Notes: generated from the letters alone by a model not told the origin. A stretch of DNA of 64,000 nt from an uncultured Clostridia bacterium (GCA_947303255.1 CAMYXL010000002.1:21823-85822); one strand, 5' to 3'. Shown: positions 28,718 through 37,038, numbered from the stretch's first letter. Numbers and translations are program-made.

Positions 28718-31225
28718 TTACTCACCATCCGATATCGTTACTGTTCCGGTCGATCCGTCAATTGTGATGATCTGACCGTCCCTGATCTTACTCATTGCAT
28801 CCTTGCAGCAGACGATCGCGGGGATTCCGTATTCTCTTGATACGATCGCTGCGTGGCAGAGGATTCCGCCGTACTCGGTTACGATTCCAGACAAGATCGC
28901 GAACTTAGGTGTCCAACCTGTATCCGTAAATCTTGTTACGAGGATATCACCCTGCTGGAGTCTGTCGATCTTTGTAAAGTCTTCGATGACTCTTGCGACT
29001 GCAGTGATCTTTCCGTTATTAGCACCAAGACCTTTGATGGTATTCTTGCTCTCGCTGCCTTTCAGGATCTGGAAATCATGACCGATCTCGTTGTCGCTGA
29101 TGTAATTTCTGTATGCGTTATAGTAGAACTTATTTCTTACGATAAGATCGTTAAGATCTTCCTTTGTTTTCTTGCCGTCGATAAAGTCCCAGAGGTTTCC
29201 GACCTTAAGGAACCACACGTCTTCCCATGTGTTTAACACGCCGTCTTTTTCGAGCTTTTTCGCGTATTCCATGGTGTACATACGAAGCATATAGTAGAAC
29301 CTTGTGGATACGTCTCTGAACTCTTCTCTCCACCAGAGCATCTTACGCATGTTGGCGATCTTATCAGAGATCTTTTTGTACTCGGAAGAAGATACTTTTC
29401 CTTCAAGTCCCTTCATGATCTTCTCATGAACTTTGTTTCCTCTTTCCTTGTCTTCAAGAGGTGAGAAAGAGTCATCAAGAAGTGCCATGTCCTTGACCAT
29501 CGCGATCAATACTTCAGGCTCCTCGTAATAGCATGGATAAGTGATATCCAATTCCTTATCGGAATGATATCCGTAATCGCTTATAAGCTTTTTTACAAGC
29601 GGCATCTGATGATTATCCTGATCTATGTTCTTCGCGATATCTGACGCGGAATTATCCTGCCAGCAATTAACATCCACTTCACTTGTTCTGATCTTTCTCG
29701 TGATGTCCCACATGTCATAGAAAGGAAGCAGGTGTGAGATGTTATCAATGTTTGCAAGAAGCGACAGATATTCGCTTTCAGACACATACTTAAGAAGACT
29801 GTCCTTATAAAGTGACTGGTGGATCGTGTTGATGAAGATCTGCCAGAAATATGTTGTCTCTGATCTTAAATATGTTTCCTTAGTAATCTTAGTAAATGAC
29901 GTCGTTATATCTTCGATCTTGTTGTTATCAAGCTTATCTTTGTAGTCAAAGTAAAGATCCAAAAGTTCCTGCTTGTATCTTTCAGAATTCTTTTTCCTGT
30001 CATCAAGAAGGCTCTTTTGTTTTACGATGATCGGGATCATGTGGAAGAGTACCTTTGGAGTAGCATTGGTAACTTTTCCGTCGCCTTCATAGTTTCCGCT
30101 GATTCCGTACTCGCTGTCGAATTCTCTTTCCTTATAACCTACGATCTGCTCCATGGTCTTCTTAACTGCAGAAAGATTCCAATAGCATCTGCCGTAGTAC
30201 ATCTCGCCGAGTTTTTTAGGAAGCTCTTCGTCCTTGAGGATCCTGGAGTCAACGATGAATTTTCGAAGAGAATACTCCCAGATATATTCATATAAACTCC
30301 ACATATAAGGAGTACAAACAGTCGCGGATACACCGCCATCCTTAAAATCGGCCGTGGTCCATACGTCATTTATACCTGCATAGTTGATCTTCGTGATCCT
30401 TCTTGACTGAAGGATGAAAAGTTCGCCGTTTTTGATAGCAAACTCGATGTCACAAGGATATCCGAACTCCTGCTGGATGTTCGCGAAGACATCTGCATAT
30501 TCCTTAACTTTTTCGGAAGAAATGAACTTGTTTCCTTCTTTGCGGTCAACTTCTTTTCCGTCATACCAATTGAAGTGATACTGCTCCGGAACAGTCTTGC
30601 CGCTTACTATGTTTTCACCCAATCCCTCAGACACTTCGATGAGCATCGTCTTATCATTTCCCGTAACAGGATCTATGGTAAAGCAGATGCCGCTTAAGTC
30701 TGAATCGACCATCTCCTGAACAACAACGGACATCTTAAGGTCACTAAGATCAATTGTCCTGTTGATGAGATAACTTAAGATGATCTCACTAAACATCGAC
30801 TTATAACATTCGATGACTTTTTCTTCGATATTCTCATAACTTGTGTTAAGGAATGTCTGATACTGTCCTGCAAAAGAGAACTCATCCAAGTCTTCTTTTG
30901 TACCGCTGCTTCGAACGGCATAAAGTTTGCCGGAACTAGCCTGTTCCGAGATCTCTTTTTCGATAGAAGAAGGAAGCTTAAGACCGTCAAAAAGTTTACT
31001 TATCTTCTCGGAAGTCTCGCGGACATTTTCTTTGGTAAGACCTTTGAGTGCCTCCTTTATCTTCTCATCTGTTCCGTTTGCCTTTACGGTATCGTCGTAG
31101 GTGTCACTGTCCAGAACAAATCCGTTCGGAACATTAAACCCTTTGCTTTTCATTAGTAACAGGAATTTTCCCTTATTACCGAGCTTCTCATTTCCCTCTT
31201 CCCTGCTATCTAACCTGACGATCAT
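28718..31225 (-). CDS. RPH-type ATP dikinase, copy 2
   Basis: This 835-residue relative of copy 1 has the same architecture. The N-terminal ATP-grasp domain (about 1-280) has LYAVRSSGTKEDL, FSFAGQYQTFLNT and IEFAIKNGELFILQSRRIT. A long helical middle follows, with DYGYHSDKELDITYP matching the GHRG..E-type block of RPH. The C-terminal swivelling domain has GGILCHAAIVSREYGIPAI (His near 791). No PEP-binding barrel follows. The two copies differ strongly in the middle domain, so they probably phosphorylate different acceptors, or successive ones. ATG 31225 follows AAGGAG. It sits between the CarS-like gene (12 bp) and pssA (1 bp). Confidence 0.85.
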   Translation of the reverse strand: MIVRLDSREEGNEKLGNKGKFLLLMKSKGFNVPNGFVLDSDTYDDTVKANGTDEKIKEALKGLTKENVRETSEKISKLFDGLKLPSSIEKEISEQASSGKLYAVRSSGTKEDLDEFSFAGQYQTFLNTSYENIEEKVIECYKSMFSEIILSYLINRTIDLSDLKMSVVVQEMVDSDLSGICFTIDPVTGNDKTMLIEVSEGLGENIVSGKTVPEQYHFNWYDGKEVDRKEGNKFISSEKVKEYADVFANIQQEFGYPCDIEFAIKNGELFILQSRRITKINYAGINDVWTTADFKDGGVSATVCTPYMWSLYEYIWEYSLRKFIVDSRILKDEELPKKLGEMYYGRCYWNLSAVKKTMEQIVGYKEREFDSEYGISGNYEGDGKVTNATPKVLFHMIPIIVKQKSLLDDRKKNSERYKQELLDLYFDYKDKLDNNKIEDITTSFTKITKETYLRSETTYFWQIFINTIHQSLYKDSLLKYVSESEYLSLLANIDNISHLLPFYDMWDITRKIRTSEVDVNCWQDNSASDIAKNIDQDNHQMPLVKKLISDYGYHSDKELDITYPCYYEEPEVLIAMVKDMALLDDSFSPLEDKERGNKVHEKIMKGLEGKVSSSEYKKISDKIANMRKMLWWREEFRDVSTRFYYMLRMYTMEYAKKLEKDGVLNTWEDVWFLKVGNLWDFIDGKKTKEDLNDLIVRNKFYYNAYRNYISDNEIGHDFQILKGSESKNTIKGLGANNGKITAVARVIEDFTKIDRLQQGDILVTRFTDTGWTPKFAILSGIVTEYGGILCHAAIVSREYGIPAIVCCKDAMSKIRDGQIITIDGSTGTVTISDGE

Positions 31226-31237
31226 AACGTGTGCTCC

Positions 31238-31828
31238 TTAAAACATATTCTTCCGAAGCTTCATGAAATAAAGCATCATGTTCAGGAACAAGTGAGTTGC
31301 GGCACCGACAAGTACGTACAAGAGGTAAAGAAGTATTCCCAACGGGAAGAACAGCCATACCACAAATGCCACACCGAACACGGAATCAGCCTGATCGAGG
31401 AAGACAAAGAAAACCTTCCAAAATCCATTGACCGTCTTACCCGGAGTGATATCAAGTCTTCTTTTAAGAAAACTGTTCGGAAGCTCAAATAATGCATATC
31501 CGAGTCCCAAAAGCACTCCGATCAAGACGTTGTACAAAACCGTGTTGTCATGTTCCTGGTAGAAGAAGTTAAGGCCGGCCAATGTCTCGTTGATACAGAT
31601 CAATCCCCAAAGCACCGAAAAGATAACGTTGAAGATAACGTATCCGATCATGCCCTTCCATGTCTTATTGTCACCGAATATCCTTCGTCCGTCGGCGAAG
31701 TTCTTACCACAATCGATAGGACGAGCTGCAAACTTCATTATAGGAAGCTTACACCATATCATCACAGCGATTCCCGCAAGTATTGTCGGGACTAATGTTA
31801 CGTACATCATAAGTATATATCTGAGCAT
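31238..31828 (-). CDS. CarS-like CDP-lipid synthase (CDP-archaeol synthase family)
   Basis: This 196-residue membrane protein matches the CarS (DUF46) family. It has ARPIDCGKNFADGRRIFGDN then KTWKGMIGYV near residue 50, LFELPNSFLKRRLDI near 120, and FVFLDQADSVFGV near 150. CarS transfers CMP from CTP to an unsaturated archaeal ether lipid phosphate; relatives in bacteria are mostly uncharacterised and differ from CdsA. It is the first gene of the ten-gene operon, about 50 nt after the predicted start near 31879. GAGG precedes ATG 31828. It would supply the CDP-activated lipid to the PssA-like enzyme. Confidence 0.85.
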   Translation of the reverse strand: MLRYILMMYVTLVPTILAGIAVMIWCKLPIMKFAARPIDCGKNFADGRRIFGDNKTWKGMIGYVIFNVIFSVLWGLICINETLAGLNFFYQEHDNTVLYNVLIGVLLGLGYALFELPNSFLKRRLDITPGKTVNGFWKVFFVFLDQADSVFGVAFVVWLFFPLGILLYLLYVLVGAATHLFLNMMLYFMKLRKNMF

Positions 31829-31885
31829 TGATCGACCTCACCCTCATATCGTACCATACATCATGATATATTCATGGTTCAATTT

Positions 31886-31916
31886 CATAATATCATCGAT
31901 ACTTTGATAGTCAAAG
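31886..31916 (-). promoter_or_regulatory. promoter and candidate operator of the ten-gene lipid operon
   Basis: On the minus strand TTGACT (31908-31913) and TATTAT (31886-31891) are spaced 16 bp. The -35 overlaps a perfect inverted repeat, ACTTTGA-TAG-TCAAAGT (31900-31916), a likely repressor or activator site. The regulator is not identified. Confidence 0.55.
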
Positions 31917-32011
31917 TAATTTTGTGGCAAATTTTCGCCCTTCTCCAAAACCTCTGTCCTGCAGGCTTTTTCAAACCTTGTTCGAAGATAAACATCATCT
32001 TTTCTCAAAAA

Positions 32012-32310
32012 TCCAACCTAAAGTTTTATTCCTGATTTTCGGATTTTAAAAATCCAACCTTAGGTTGGAAAAAGAAAAGGGGACTTACAAGAAATCCAAC
32101 CTAAAGTTGTGGTTACCTCTGCTTTTCTGCCTGGCCGGGATCATAAAAGTCATGAAAAGACCTTTTGGTCACGATAAATCCAACCCTGGGGTGGAAAAAG
32201 ATAAAATCCAAATTCAAAAAGCCAACCTTATGTTGGAAAAATATTTTTCAGATTTCGGGAAAGCATCTTAAGGTTGGAAAAAACTGAAGGCACCAGAAAA
32301 ATCCAACCTT
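32012..32310. repeat. palindromic repeat island 1 (about 42-bp period)
   Basis: Copies of the palindrome TCCAACCTTAGGTTGGA, often imperfect, start at 32012, 32053, 32095, 32179, 32221 and (half sites) about 32264 and 32302. Steps are near 41-43 bp, with one empty slot near 32137. The stretch 31829-32381 holds no credible gene: the promoter at 31886-31916, this island and the terminator at 32327-32355 account for most of it. Spacers are A-rich next to the palindromes and not identical. Confidence 0.85.
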
Positions 32311-32326
32311 ATTTACCCCAAAGAAA

Positions 32327-32355
32327 AAGAAGCCTTACCTTAAGGTCAGCTTCTT
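32327..32355 (-). terminator. rho-independent terminator of the CDF gene
   Basis: Minus-strand RNA reads AAGAAGCTGACC-TTAA-GGTAAGGCTTCTT, a 12-bp stem with one bulge, followed by TTTCTTT. It lies 27 bp after the CDF stop. Confidence 0.75.
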
Positions 32356-32381
32356 CCTTGATTTATTACAGATTAAAAAGA

Positions 32382-33527
32382 TTATTCCCTGTCGACTGTG
32401 ATCACAGCCTCGCAATTCTTGCCCAGTTCCTTGATCTTATCGCAGAGGATCTTCTTGATCTCGTCGTCGGTCTTCGGGTTGTCATAGGAAACCAGGATCT
32501 CGAAGAATAGCTTGTCCACTTCTTCCTCACGAACGAGCCTGAAGTCATAAAGATTCATCTTAGGATCGATGGCTTGCATGTGCTTTGTAAGCTCTGTACG
32601 AATGAATGTGATTTCCTCGTCGGCTGTCATGACAGGATCAACGTGGATGGTAAGTTCGGTTACTATTCCCTTGTCGGTTACGTCTCGCTCGATCTTGTCA
32701 ATGATCTCGTGGGCTCTTACAAGAGAACAGTCATGAGGCATCTCGACATGAACTGATGCTACGGTTACGTCGTGGCCGTATTCGTGGACCCTGAGGTCAT
32801 GAACGCCTAGGATCTCGTCATATGTAAGAATCTCTTTCTCGAGTTTTTCGATTGTCTCCTTGTCAGGTGCCGCACCAAGAAGAGGTTCTATTGTCTCTTT
32901 TGCAGAGCGGATTCCTGAGAAGATAACGAGGATGGAGACTATTGCTCCTGCCCAGCCGTCGATGTTCTTTTTGAAGATGAGCATGACTGCGACGGACAGT
33001 AAGGCAACGCCTGTTGTGATGCAGTCTGCTCTGGAGTCAGCAGCCGTAGCTCTCATTGCCTCCGAAGAGATCCTCTTGGCGATCTTACCGTAAAAAAGCG
33101 ACATCCAAAGCTTAATGAGAATGGTGATCGCGAGGATTATTATTGTAGTTATATTAACGTCGAGTTCATTCGGGTGGATTATCTTGCCTACGGATTCCTT
33201 GAAAAGGTTGATGGCAACCGCGATAACGGCAGCGGCTACAACAAAGCCCGCGATGTATTCCATTCGGCCGTGACCGTACGGATGCTCCCTGTCGGCAGGC
33301 TTACCGGAGATCTTGAATCCTACAAGAGTTACTATGGAAGAAATGGCATCGGACATGTTGTTGACGGCATCAGTTGCGATGGAGACCGCACCTGTCAAAA
33401 GTCCCATTGTTACCTTGATGCACGCGAGCAAAACATTGCAGATTATACCGACGACTCCTGCGAGAAGGCCGTATTTGTGTCTCTGCGACGGATCTCTAAT
33501 GAATAACTTTATGAGTAATTCCGACAT
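32382..33527 (-). CDS. cation diffusion facilitator (Zn/Fe/Mn efflux)
   Basis: A 381-residue CDF transporter. It has six transmembrane helices, the first metal motif TDAVNNMSDA in helix 2 (about residue 50), the second ADSRADCITTG in helix 5 (about 165), and a cytoplasmic metal-binding tail (about 215-300) with the HDLRVHEYG and SVHVEMP elements. The C-terminus carries a further ACT-like segment of about 80 residues not seen in short CDF proteins. It expels divalent metal using the proton gradient. ATG 33527 follows AAGGAG. It stands alone, bounded by its terminator. Metal specificity is not predictable. Confidence 0.9.
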   Translation of the reverse strand: MSELLIKLFIRDPSQRHKYGLLAGVVGIICNVLLACIKVTMGLLTGAVSIATDAVNNMSDAISSIVTLVGFKISGKPADREHPYGHGRMEYIAGFVVAAAVIAVAINLFKESVGKIIHPNELDVNITTIIILAITILIKLWMSLFYGKIAKRISSEAMRATAADSRADCITTGVALLSVAVMLIFKKNIDGWAGAIVSILVIFSGIRSAKETIEPLLGAAPDKETIEKLEKEILTYDEILGVHDLRVHEYGHDVTVASVHVEMPHDCSLVRAHEIIDKIERDVTDKGIVTELTIHVDPVMTADEEITFIRTELTKHMQAIDPKMNLYDFRLVREEEVDKLFFEILVSYDNPKTDDEIKKILCDKIKELGKNCEAVITVDRE

Positions 33528-33587
33528 GCCTTAGCTTCTCCTTATTGTTCGTTATAGTATACCACTTGAAAAGGAGCGAAGCTTAGT

Positions 33588-34085
33588 TTATTCATCATAG
33601 GTTCCGATAACGACCAGTTCGTCATCAAACTTTTTCTTCGGATCAAATCTCACGATAACGGCTCGCTTGCCTACATCACTCTTCTTAATTTTGTAGCGGA
33701 CTTTGATCTTAATACTTTTTCCTTCGGTTGTTTTTACCGTAGCCCAGACAACTCTTTTCTTATGACTGACGGAGACATTGATCTTTTCTATCGTGCATTC
33801 TTCCACCCGGTACTGCCCTTTATTGATACATGAGATCTTCTTTATGCTTCCGATCATGATAGTAAATACAAACACGGCAAGACCCAAGAGCAAAAGCTGT
33901 ACGATGATCGAGAATATTGCAAAAGGAATGCTTCCTTTTCGGATTATAGTCATTATGCCCTTCGGAATACATCCAAGGACCAGAATGTCAAAGAAAGCGC
34001 TCACTACTATGCCCAAGATCTCTTCAGGGATTGCCCTTTTCTTTACTATAGCAATCTCTTCTTCAAGCGGATCTCGTAATTTCAT
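33588..34085 (-). CDS. small membrane protein of unknown function
   Basis: A 165-residue protein. It has an N-terminal acidic/basic stretch, two hydrophobic segments (about 30-50 and 65-90) and a C-terminal beta-rich domain of about 70 residues (RVEECTIEKINVSV ... KRAVIVRFDPKKKF). The layout is like DUF3592 or OB-like membrane proteins, without a clear family. The ORF open upstream to 34283 reads through the tRNA gene, so I place the start at ATG 34085 with AAAGGA upstream. It lies about 64 bp from the tRNA terminator and 60 bp from the CDF gene. Confidence 0.6.
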   Translation of the reverse strand: MKLRDPLEEEIAIVKKRAIPEEILGIVVSAFFDILVLGCIPKGIMTIIRKGSIPFAIFSIIVQLLLLGLAVFVFTIMIGSIKKISCINKGQYRVEECTIEKINVSVSHKKRVVWATVKTTEGKSIKIKVRYKIKKSDVGKRAVIVRFDPKKKFDDELVVIGTYDE

Positions 34086-34148
34086 CTTATATATCCTTTC
34101 AAAACCTTTTATTCCGACCGTGATTATAACACTTCTCGAAAAAGAAAA

Positions 34149-34174
34149 CCCCGTCAAACCAAGGTTTAACAGGG
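34149..34174 (-). terminator. terminator after tRNA-Ala
   Basis: Minus-strand RNA forms CCCUGUUAAACC-UU-GGUUUGACGGGG with two G-U pairs that exist only in this orientation, followed by UUUUCUUUUU. It ends the tRNA transcript. Confidence 0.8.
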
Positions 34175-34188
34175 TCCTATTTCTGAAT

Positions 34189-34264
34189 TGGTGGAGACGA
34201 TGGGACTTGAACCCACTACCTCTGCAATGCGAATGCAACGCTCTCCCAGGTGAGCTACGCCCCC
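34189..34264 (-). tRNA. tRNA-Ala (anticodon CGC)
   Basis: The 76-nt gene folds as a full cloverleaf. The acceptor stem is GGGGGCG/CGTCTCC, the D-arm GCTC...GAGC and the T-arm GTGGG-TTCAAGT-CCCAT. The anticodon loop TTCGCAT gives anticodon CGC, reading GCG (Ala). G3-U70 in the acceptor stem is the classic alanine identity element and supports the call. The terminal CCA is encoded (34189-34191). A TATAAT lies at 34275-34280 on the same strand, about 11 nt before the mature 5' end. CGC-Ala tRNAs are a minor species beside the usual TGC/GGC. Confidence 0.95.
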
Positions 34265-34297
34265 ATACGAGGTGATTATACACCCCGTAAACGGAAA

Positions 34298-35026
34298 TTA
34301 CTTTAAGGATTCGAGCTTTACGACAGCCTCTTCAAGACTGAGACCTGCGTAGTCCTGAGCATGCACGATGCTGCCTGAAGGACCTTCGGATGTGAATGCA
34401 GGAGCAAGGCATCCGACTACCGCAGATGACGGGTCATTTGGAGCCATTGGTCCGCCAAGGTCTGTTCTGCACCAGCCCGGATCAGTGAGGTAGACCAATA
34501 CGTCTTTTCCGCTTGTGAGCTTAACCAGGTCTGATGTGGTCTTATCAAGACCTGCTTTGCTGGCGGAGTATGGTCCCTGCTCAGGCTCGTTGCAGATTCC
34601 TGATGTTGTATTGACGATCCTTCCGAACCCCTTCTCGAGCATTGAAGGAAGGATTGAATAGCAGATCATCATTGGTGCGATGGTGTTTACGCGGAATGAC
34701 TTTTCGTAGTCTTCCCATGTTGTATCGAAAACGTCCGGTCTGTAGGTCACCTGGATGCCTGCGTTGTTGTAGATGATGTCTATGCTGTATGAGGAAAGAT
34801 CCTTGATGAGCTTTTCAACGTCTTCCCTGCTTCCGAGATCACAGCCGAAACTTACGGCGGTTGATCCGTTAGATCTTACGATCTCCTCGACTTCAGCGGT
34901 GTGCGCTTTGTCGCGGCTTACGAGGATGAGGTTTACTCCGTACTTCGAAAGCTCGATAGTCATGAGTTTTCCGATGCCTCTTGCGGCACCTGTTACAAGG
35001 ATGGTCTTGCCTTTGATATCTATCAT
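34298..35026 (-). CDS. classical SDR oxidoreductase
   Basis: A 242-residue classical short-chain dehydrogenase. It has TGAARGIGK (residues 11-19) for NAD(P), NNAG near 90, the catalytic Ser in VNTTSGI near 140, and YSASKAG (Tyr-x-x-x-Lys) near 153, then DPGWCRTDLGG as in carbonyl reductase-like SDRs. It reduces or oxidises a small alcohol or ketone; the substrate is unknown. The start ATG 35026 has GGGGG upstream. It diverges from the GGDEF sensor gene at 35155 with a shared regulatory gap of 128 bp. Confidence 0.9.
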   Translation of the reverse strand: MIDIKGKTILVTGAARGIGKLMTIELSKYGVNLILVSRDKAHTAEVEEIVRSNGSTAVSFGCDLGSREDVEKLIKDLSSYSIDIIYNNAGIQVTYRPDVFDTTWEDYEKSFRVNTIAPMMICYSILPSMLEKGFGRIVNTTSGICNEPEQGPYSASKAGLDKTTSDLVKLTSGKDVLVYLTDPGWCRTDLGGPMAPNDPSSAVVGCLAPAFTSEGPSGSIVHAQDYAGLSLEEAVVKLESLK

Positions 35027-35104
35027 GTTTTTTGCCCCCTTTGATTAAGTGAGGAAATTATAACAGTTGAGGTGTTTGGCTGTGTTCCATAAAGGTCAAT
35101 TTTT

Positions 35105-35133
35105 TGTTATAATTTAGACCTGATTTAGACCTA
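35105..35133 (+). promoter_or_regulatory. extended -10 and tandem 11-bp repeat before the GGDEF sensor gene
   Basis: TGTTATAAT (35105-35113) is an extended -10. It is followed at the start site by two direct 11-bp copies, ATTTAGACCTG and ATTTAGACCTA (35112-35133), one helical turn apart. They may be a regulator site; no known protein is matched. Confidence 0.45.
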
Positions 35134-35154
35134 GTCGACAGCGAGGTACACTCT

Positions 35155-36981
35155 ATGAGAATATGTGCTTTTATCGGAGACATGTATCGCGACTATTCGT
35201 CAGCGATCATCAAAAGATTGCAAACGCGTGCGGTCGAGAACGGACACCGAATCGATATTTTCGGTAACTGTGCGGTGCCTAGTGACAACCCGCTCCATGC
35301 AGAAGGTTTGAAGAGCATCCTTAACATTCCGCCGCTTAAGACATACGACGGCATTATCCTTTGCTCGGATACACTTCATCATGCAGGTCTTAACAGAGAG
35401 CTTTTGGACAACCTCATGTCCGCTACGGACATCCCTCCGGTCATCAGTATCAGATGCGACGAAGAGGGTTTCTATAATATCGTTCCTGACAACAGACAAA
35501 TTCTTTACGAGATCACCAAGCACGTCCTTGATGTAACCGAGGGCGGCGACATCGGATTTGTTACAGGCCGTGATGATCTTGTGGATTCATCCGAGCGCCG
35601 TGCAGGTTTTGAAGATGCCATGCACGAGGCAGGCTTTGAAGTAAAAGAGGACATGATCTTCCACGGAAACTACTGGATCGATCAGGGACCTATCACAGCA
35701 GACTTCTTTATCCGCGAGGACAAGTCTCTTCCTACTGCCATTATCTGTTCCAATGACTATATGGCGATAGGACTTATCGACGAGCTCGTTGAGAGAGGCT
35801 ACAGCATCCCGCAGGATGTAATGATAACAGGTGTAGATAATCTGCCGTTCTCACTTAGCCACATCCCTTCGGTAACCACATCCAATATCTCCGAAGAGTA
35901 TCTTGTCGACACAGCGATCGAATGTCTGGAGAAGATCAGCAGGGGTGAGGAAGTTGACTTCTACATAACGGTTCCTGGCCAGCTCATCATAAGAGAAAGT
36001 ACAATCGGAAAAACGGAGCGAGATCTCGGTGCAGCATATCACAAGTTGGATCTTATTCAGAAAGCTTACTATGATCAGACTCTCGCGTTCGTTAGACTCA
36101 GTTCGGACTATCAGGATGTAATGTCAAAGGACAACTGCGTTAATCTTACGCTGGAGAGCATCGCCAATCTTGGTCTTTTCAAGAAGGTCTTCCTTTGTAC
36201 TTACGGTGAGAACGACCGTTCCGTCATCGGTATGTTTGACGAGAAACATCTGAATAAATCGTGCAACATACCTTTTGACAAAGAGGACCTTCTTCCGAAG
36301 GAATACAATAAGGACTTCGCGGGAATAAGGATCTATCTGCCGGTACACTTCAAAAACGAAGTTTACGGCTATGCCGTATTGGAGATGGATAATGAGGTCG
36401 AGGGCTTTTTCGATGAGAGGCTGGAGTTTATGCTCCTTCTGTTCGGCCAGACTTTAAACAGACTTCAGCTTTACAGCAAGCTGTTTGAAGTAAGCGATGT
36501 CATGGATCTTTATATCAGGGATGCACTTACGGGAATCTTTAACAGGCGAGGATTCGAGAAAAATATCTCCAACATCCTTGACCGCAAGAAAGAAGAGGAT
36601 ATCAAGATAGCCGTCGCGAGTATCGATATGGATGACCTTAAGTCCATCAACGACGATTACGGACATTCCGCAGGAGACGATGCCATCAGGGCAATCGCCA
36701 ACTGCATAACCAAATCTTTGAACAAACATGAGTTCGCGGCAAGAATGGGCGGCGATGAGTTCGAAGCAGTTCTTTTTATTGACAACCCGGGAAGGATCGG
36801 TCAGTTCATCAGATCATTCAGAACAGAAATGAAGAACGCCAACAAGAAGATCAAGGAAGGATATACGTTAAGTGCCAGCATCGGTACCGCTGAGGTCGAC
36901 AGCTGGGAGACTTTGATGGAGTCCATGAACAAGGCTGACAAGATAATGTATGTCGAGAAAAAGACAAAGAAGCACAGGTAA
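35155..36981 (+). CDS. LacI-type sensor domain fused to GGDEF diguanylate cyclase
   Basis: A 608-residue cytoplasmic protein. Residues 1-285 form a LacI/periplasmic-binding fold with no DNA-binding head (FGNCAVPSDNP, GYSIPQDVMITGVDN, SLSHIPSVTTSN). A GAF-like middle follows (about 290-450), then GGDEF (about 460-608) with DALTGIFNRRGFE and intact MGGDEF at 531-536. The cyclase makes c-di-GMP. The inhibitory RxxD site is absent (KHEF instead), so product inhibition is unlikely. A soluble ligand, perhaps a sugar, should control it. It starts at ATG 35155 behind GAGGT. The FIST-EAL gene 66 bp downstream has the opposing activity. Confidence 0.9.
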   Translation: MRICAFIGDMYRDYSSAIIKRLQTRAVENGHRIDIFGNCAVPSDNPLHAEGLKSILNIPPLKTYDGIILCSDTLHHAGLNRELLDNLMSATDIPPVISIRCDEEGFYNIVPDNRQILYEITKHVLDVTEGGDIGFVTGRDDLVDSSERRAGFEDAMHEAGFEVKEDMIFHGNYWIDQGPITADFFIREDKSLPTAIICSNDYMAIGLIDELVERGYSIPQDVMITGVDNLPFSLSHIPSVTTSNISEEYLVDTAIECLEKISRGEEVDFYITVPGQLIIRESTIGKTERDLGAAYHKLDLIQKAYYDQTLAFVRLSSDYQDVMSKDNCVNLTLESIANLGLFKKVFLCTYGENDRSVIGMFDEKHLNKSCNIPFDKEDLLPKEYNKDFAGIRIYLPVHFKNEVYGYAVLEMDNEVEGFFDERLEFMLLLFGQTLNRLQLYSKLFEVSDVMDLYIRDALTGIFNRRGFEKNISNILDRKKEEDIKIAVASIDMDDLKSINDDYGHSAGDDAIRAIANCITKSLNKHEFAARMGGDEFEAVLFIDNPGRIGQFIRSFRTEMKNANKKIKEGYTLSASIGTAEVDSWETLMESMNKADKIMYVEKKTKKHR

Positions 36982-37029
36982 ATCATTAACAAACTGTTTA
37001 TACTCAGGAGAAATTATAAAGGAATTTTG

Positions 37030-37038
37030 TGATATAAT
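37030..37038 (+). promoter_or_regulatory. extended -10 promoter before the FIST-EAL gene
   Basis: TGATATAAT gives a start near 37045, so translation from ATG 37048 would be nearly leaderless and without a ribosome site. This favours ATG 37117 with a 70-nt leader. Confidence 0.55.

Noticed and set aside
24069..31225. PEP synthase or pyruvate phosphate dikinase annotation of the dikinases
   Set aside because: The C-terminal PEP/pyruvate-binding barrel is absent; the order of domains is that of RPH.
19091..31828. Phosphonate biosynthesis
   Set aside because: No PEP mutase or phosphonopyruvate decarboxylase is present.
32065..32271. Protein-coding reading frame across repeat island 1
   Set aside because: It is only the palindromic repeats read in one frame, with no ribosome site.
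32012..32310. CRISPR array in the repeat islands
   Set aside because: The repeat is a short, imperfect 17-bp palindrome with variable empty slots. Spacers are partly related, and no cas genes are near.
34086..34283. N-terminal extension of the membrane protein at 33588-34085
   Set aside because: The upstream part translates the tRNA-Ala gene and its terminator.
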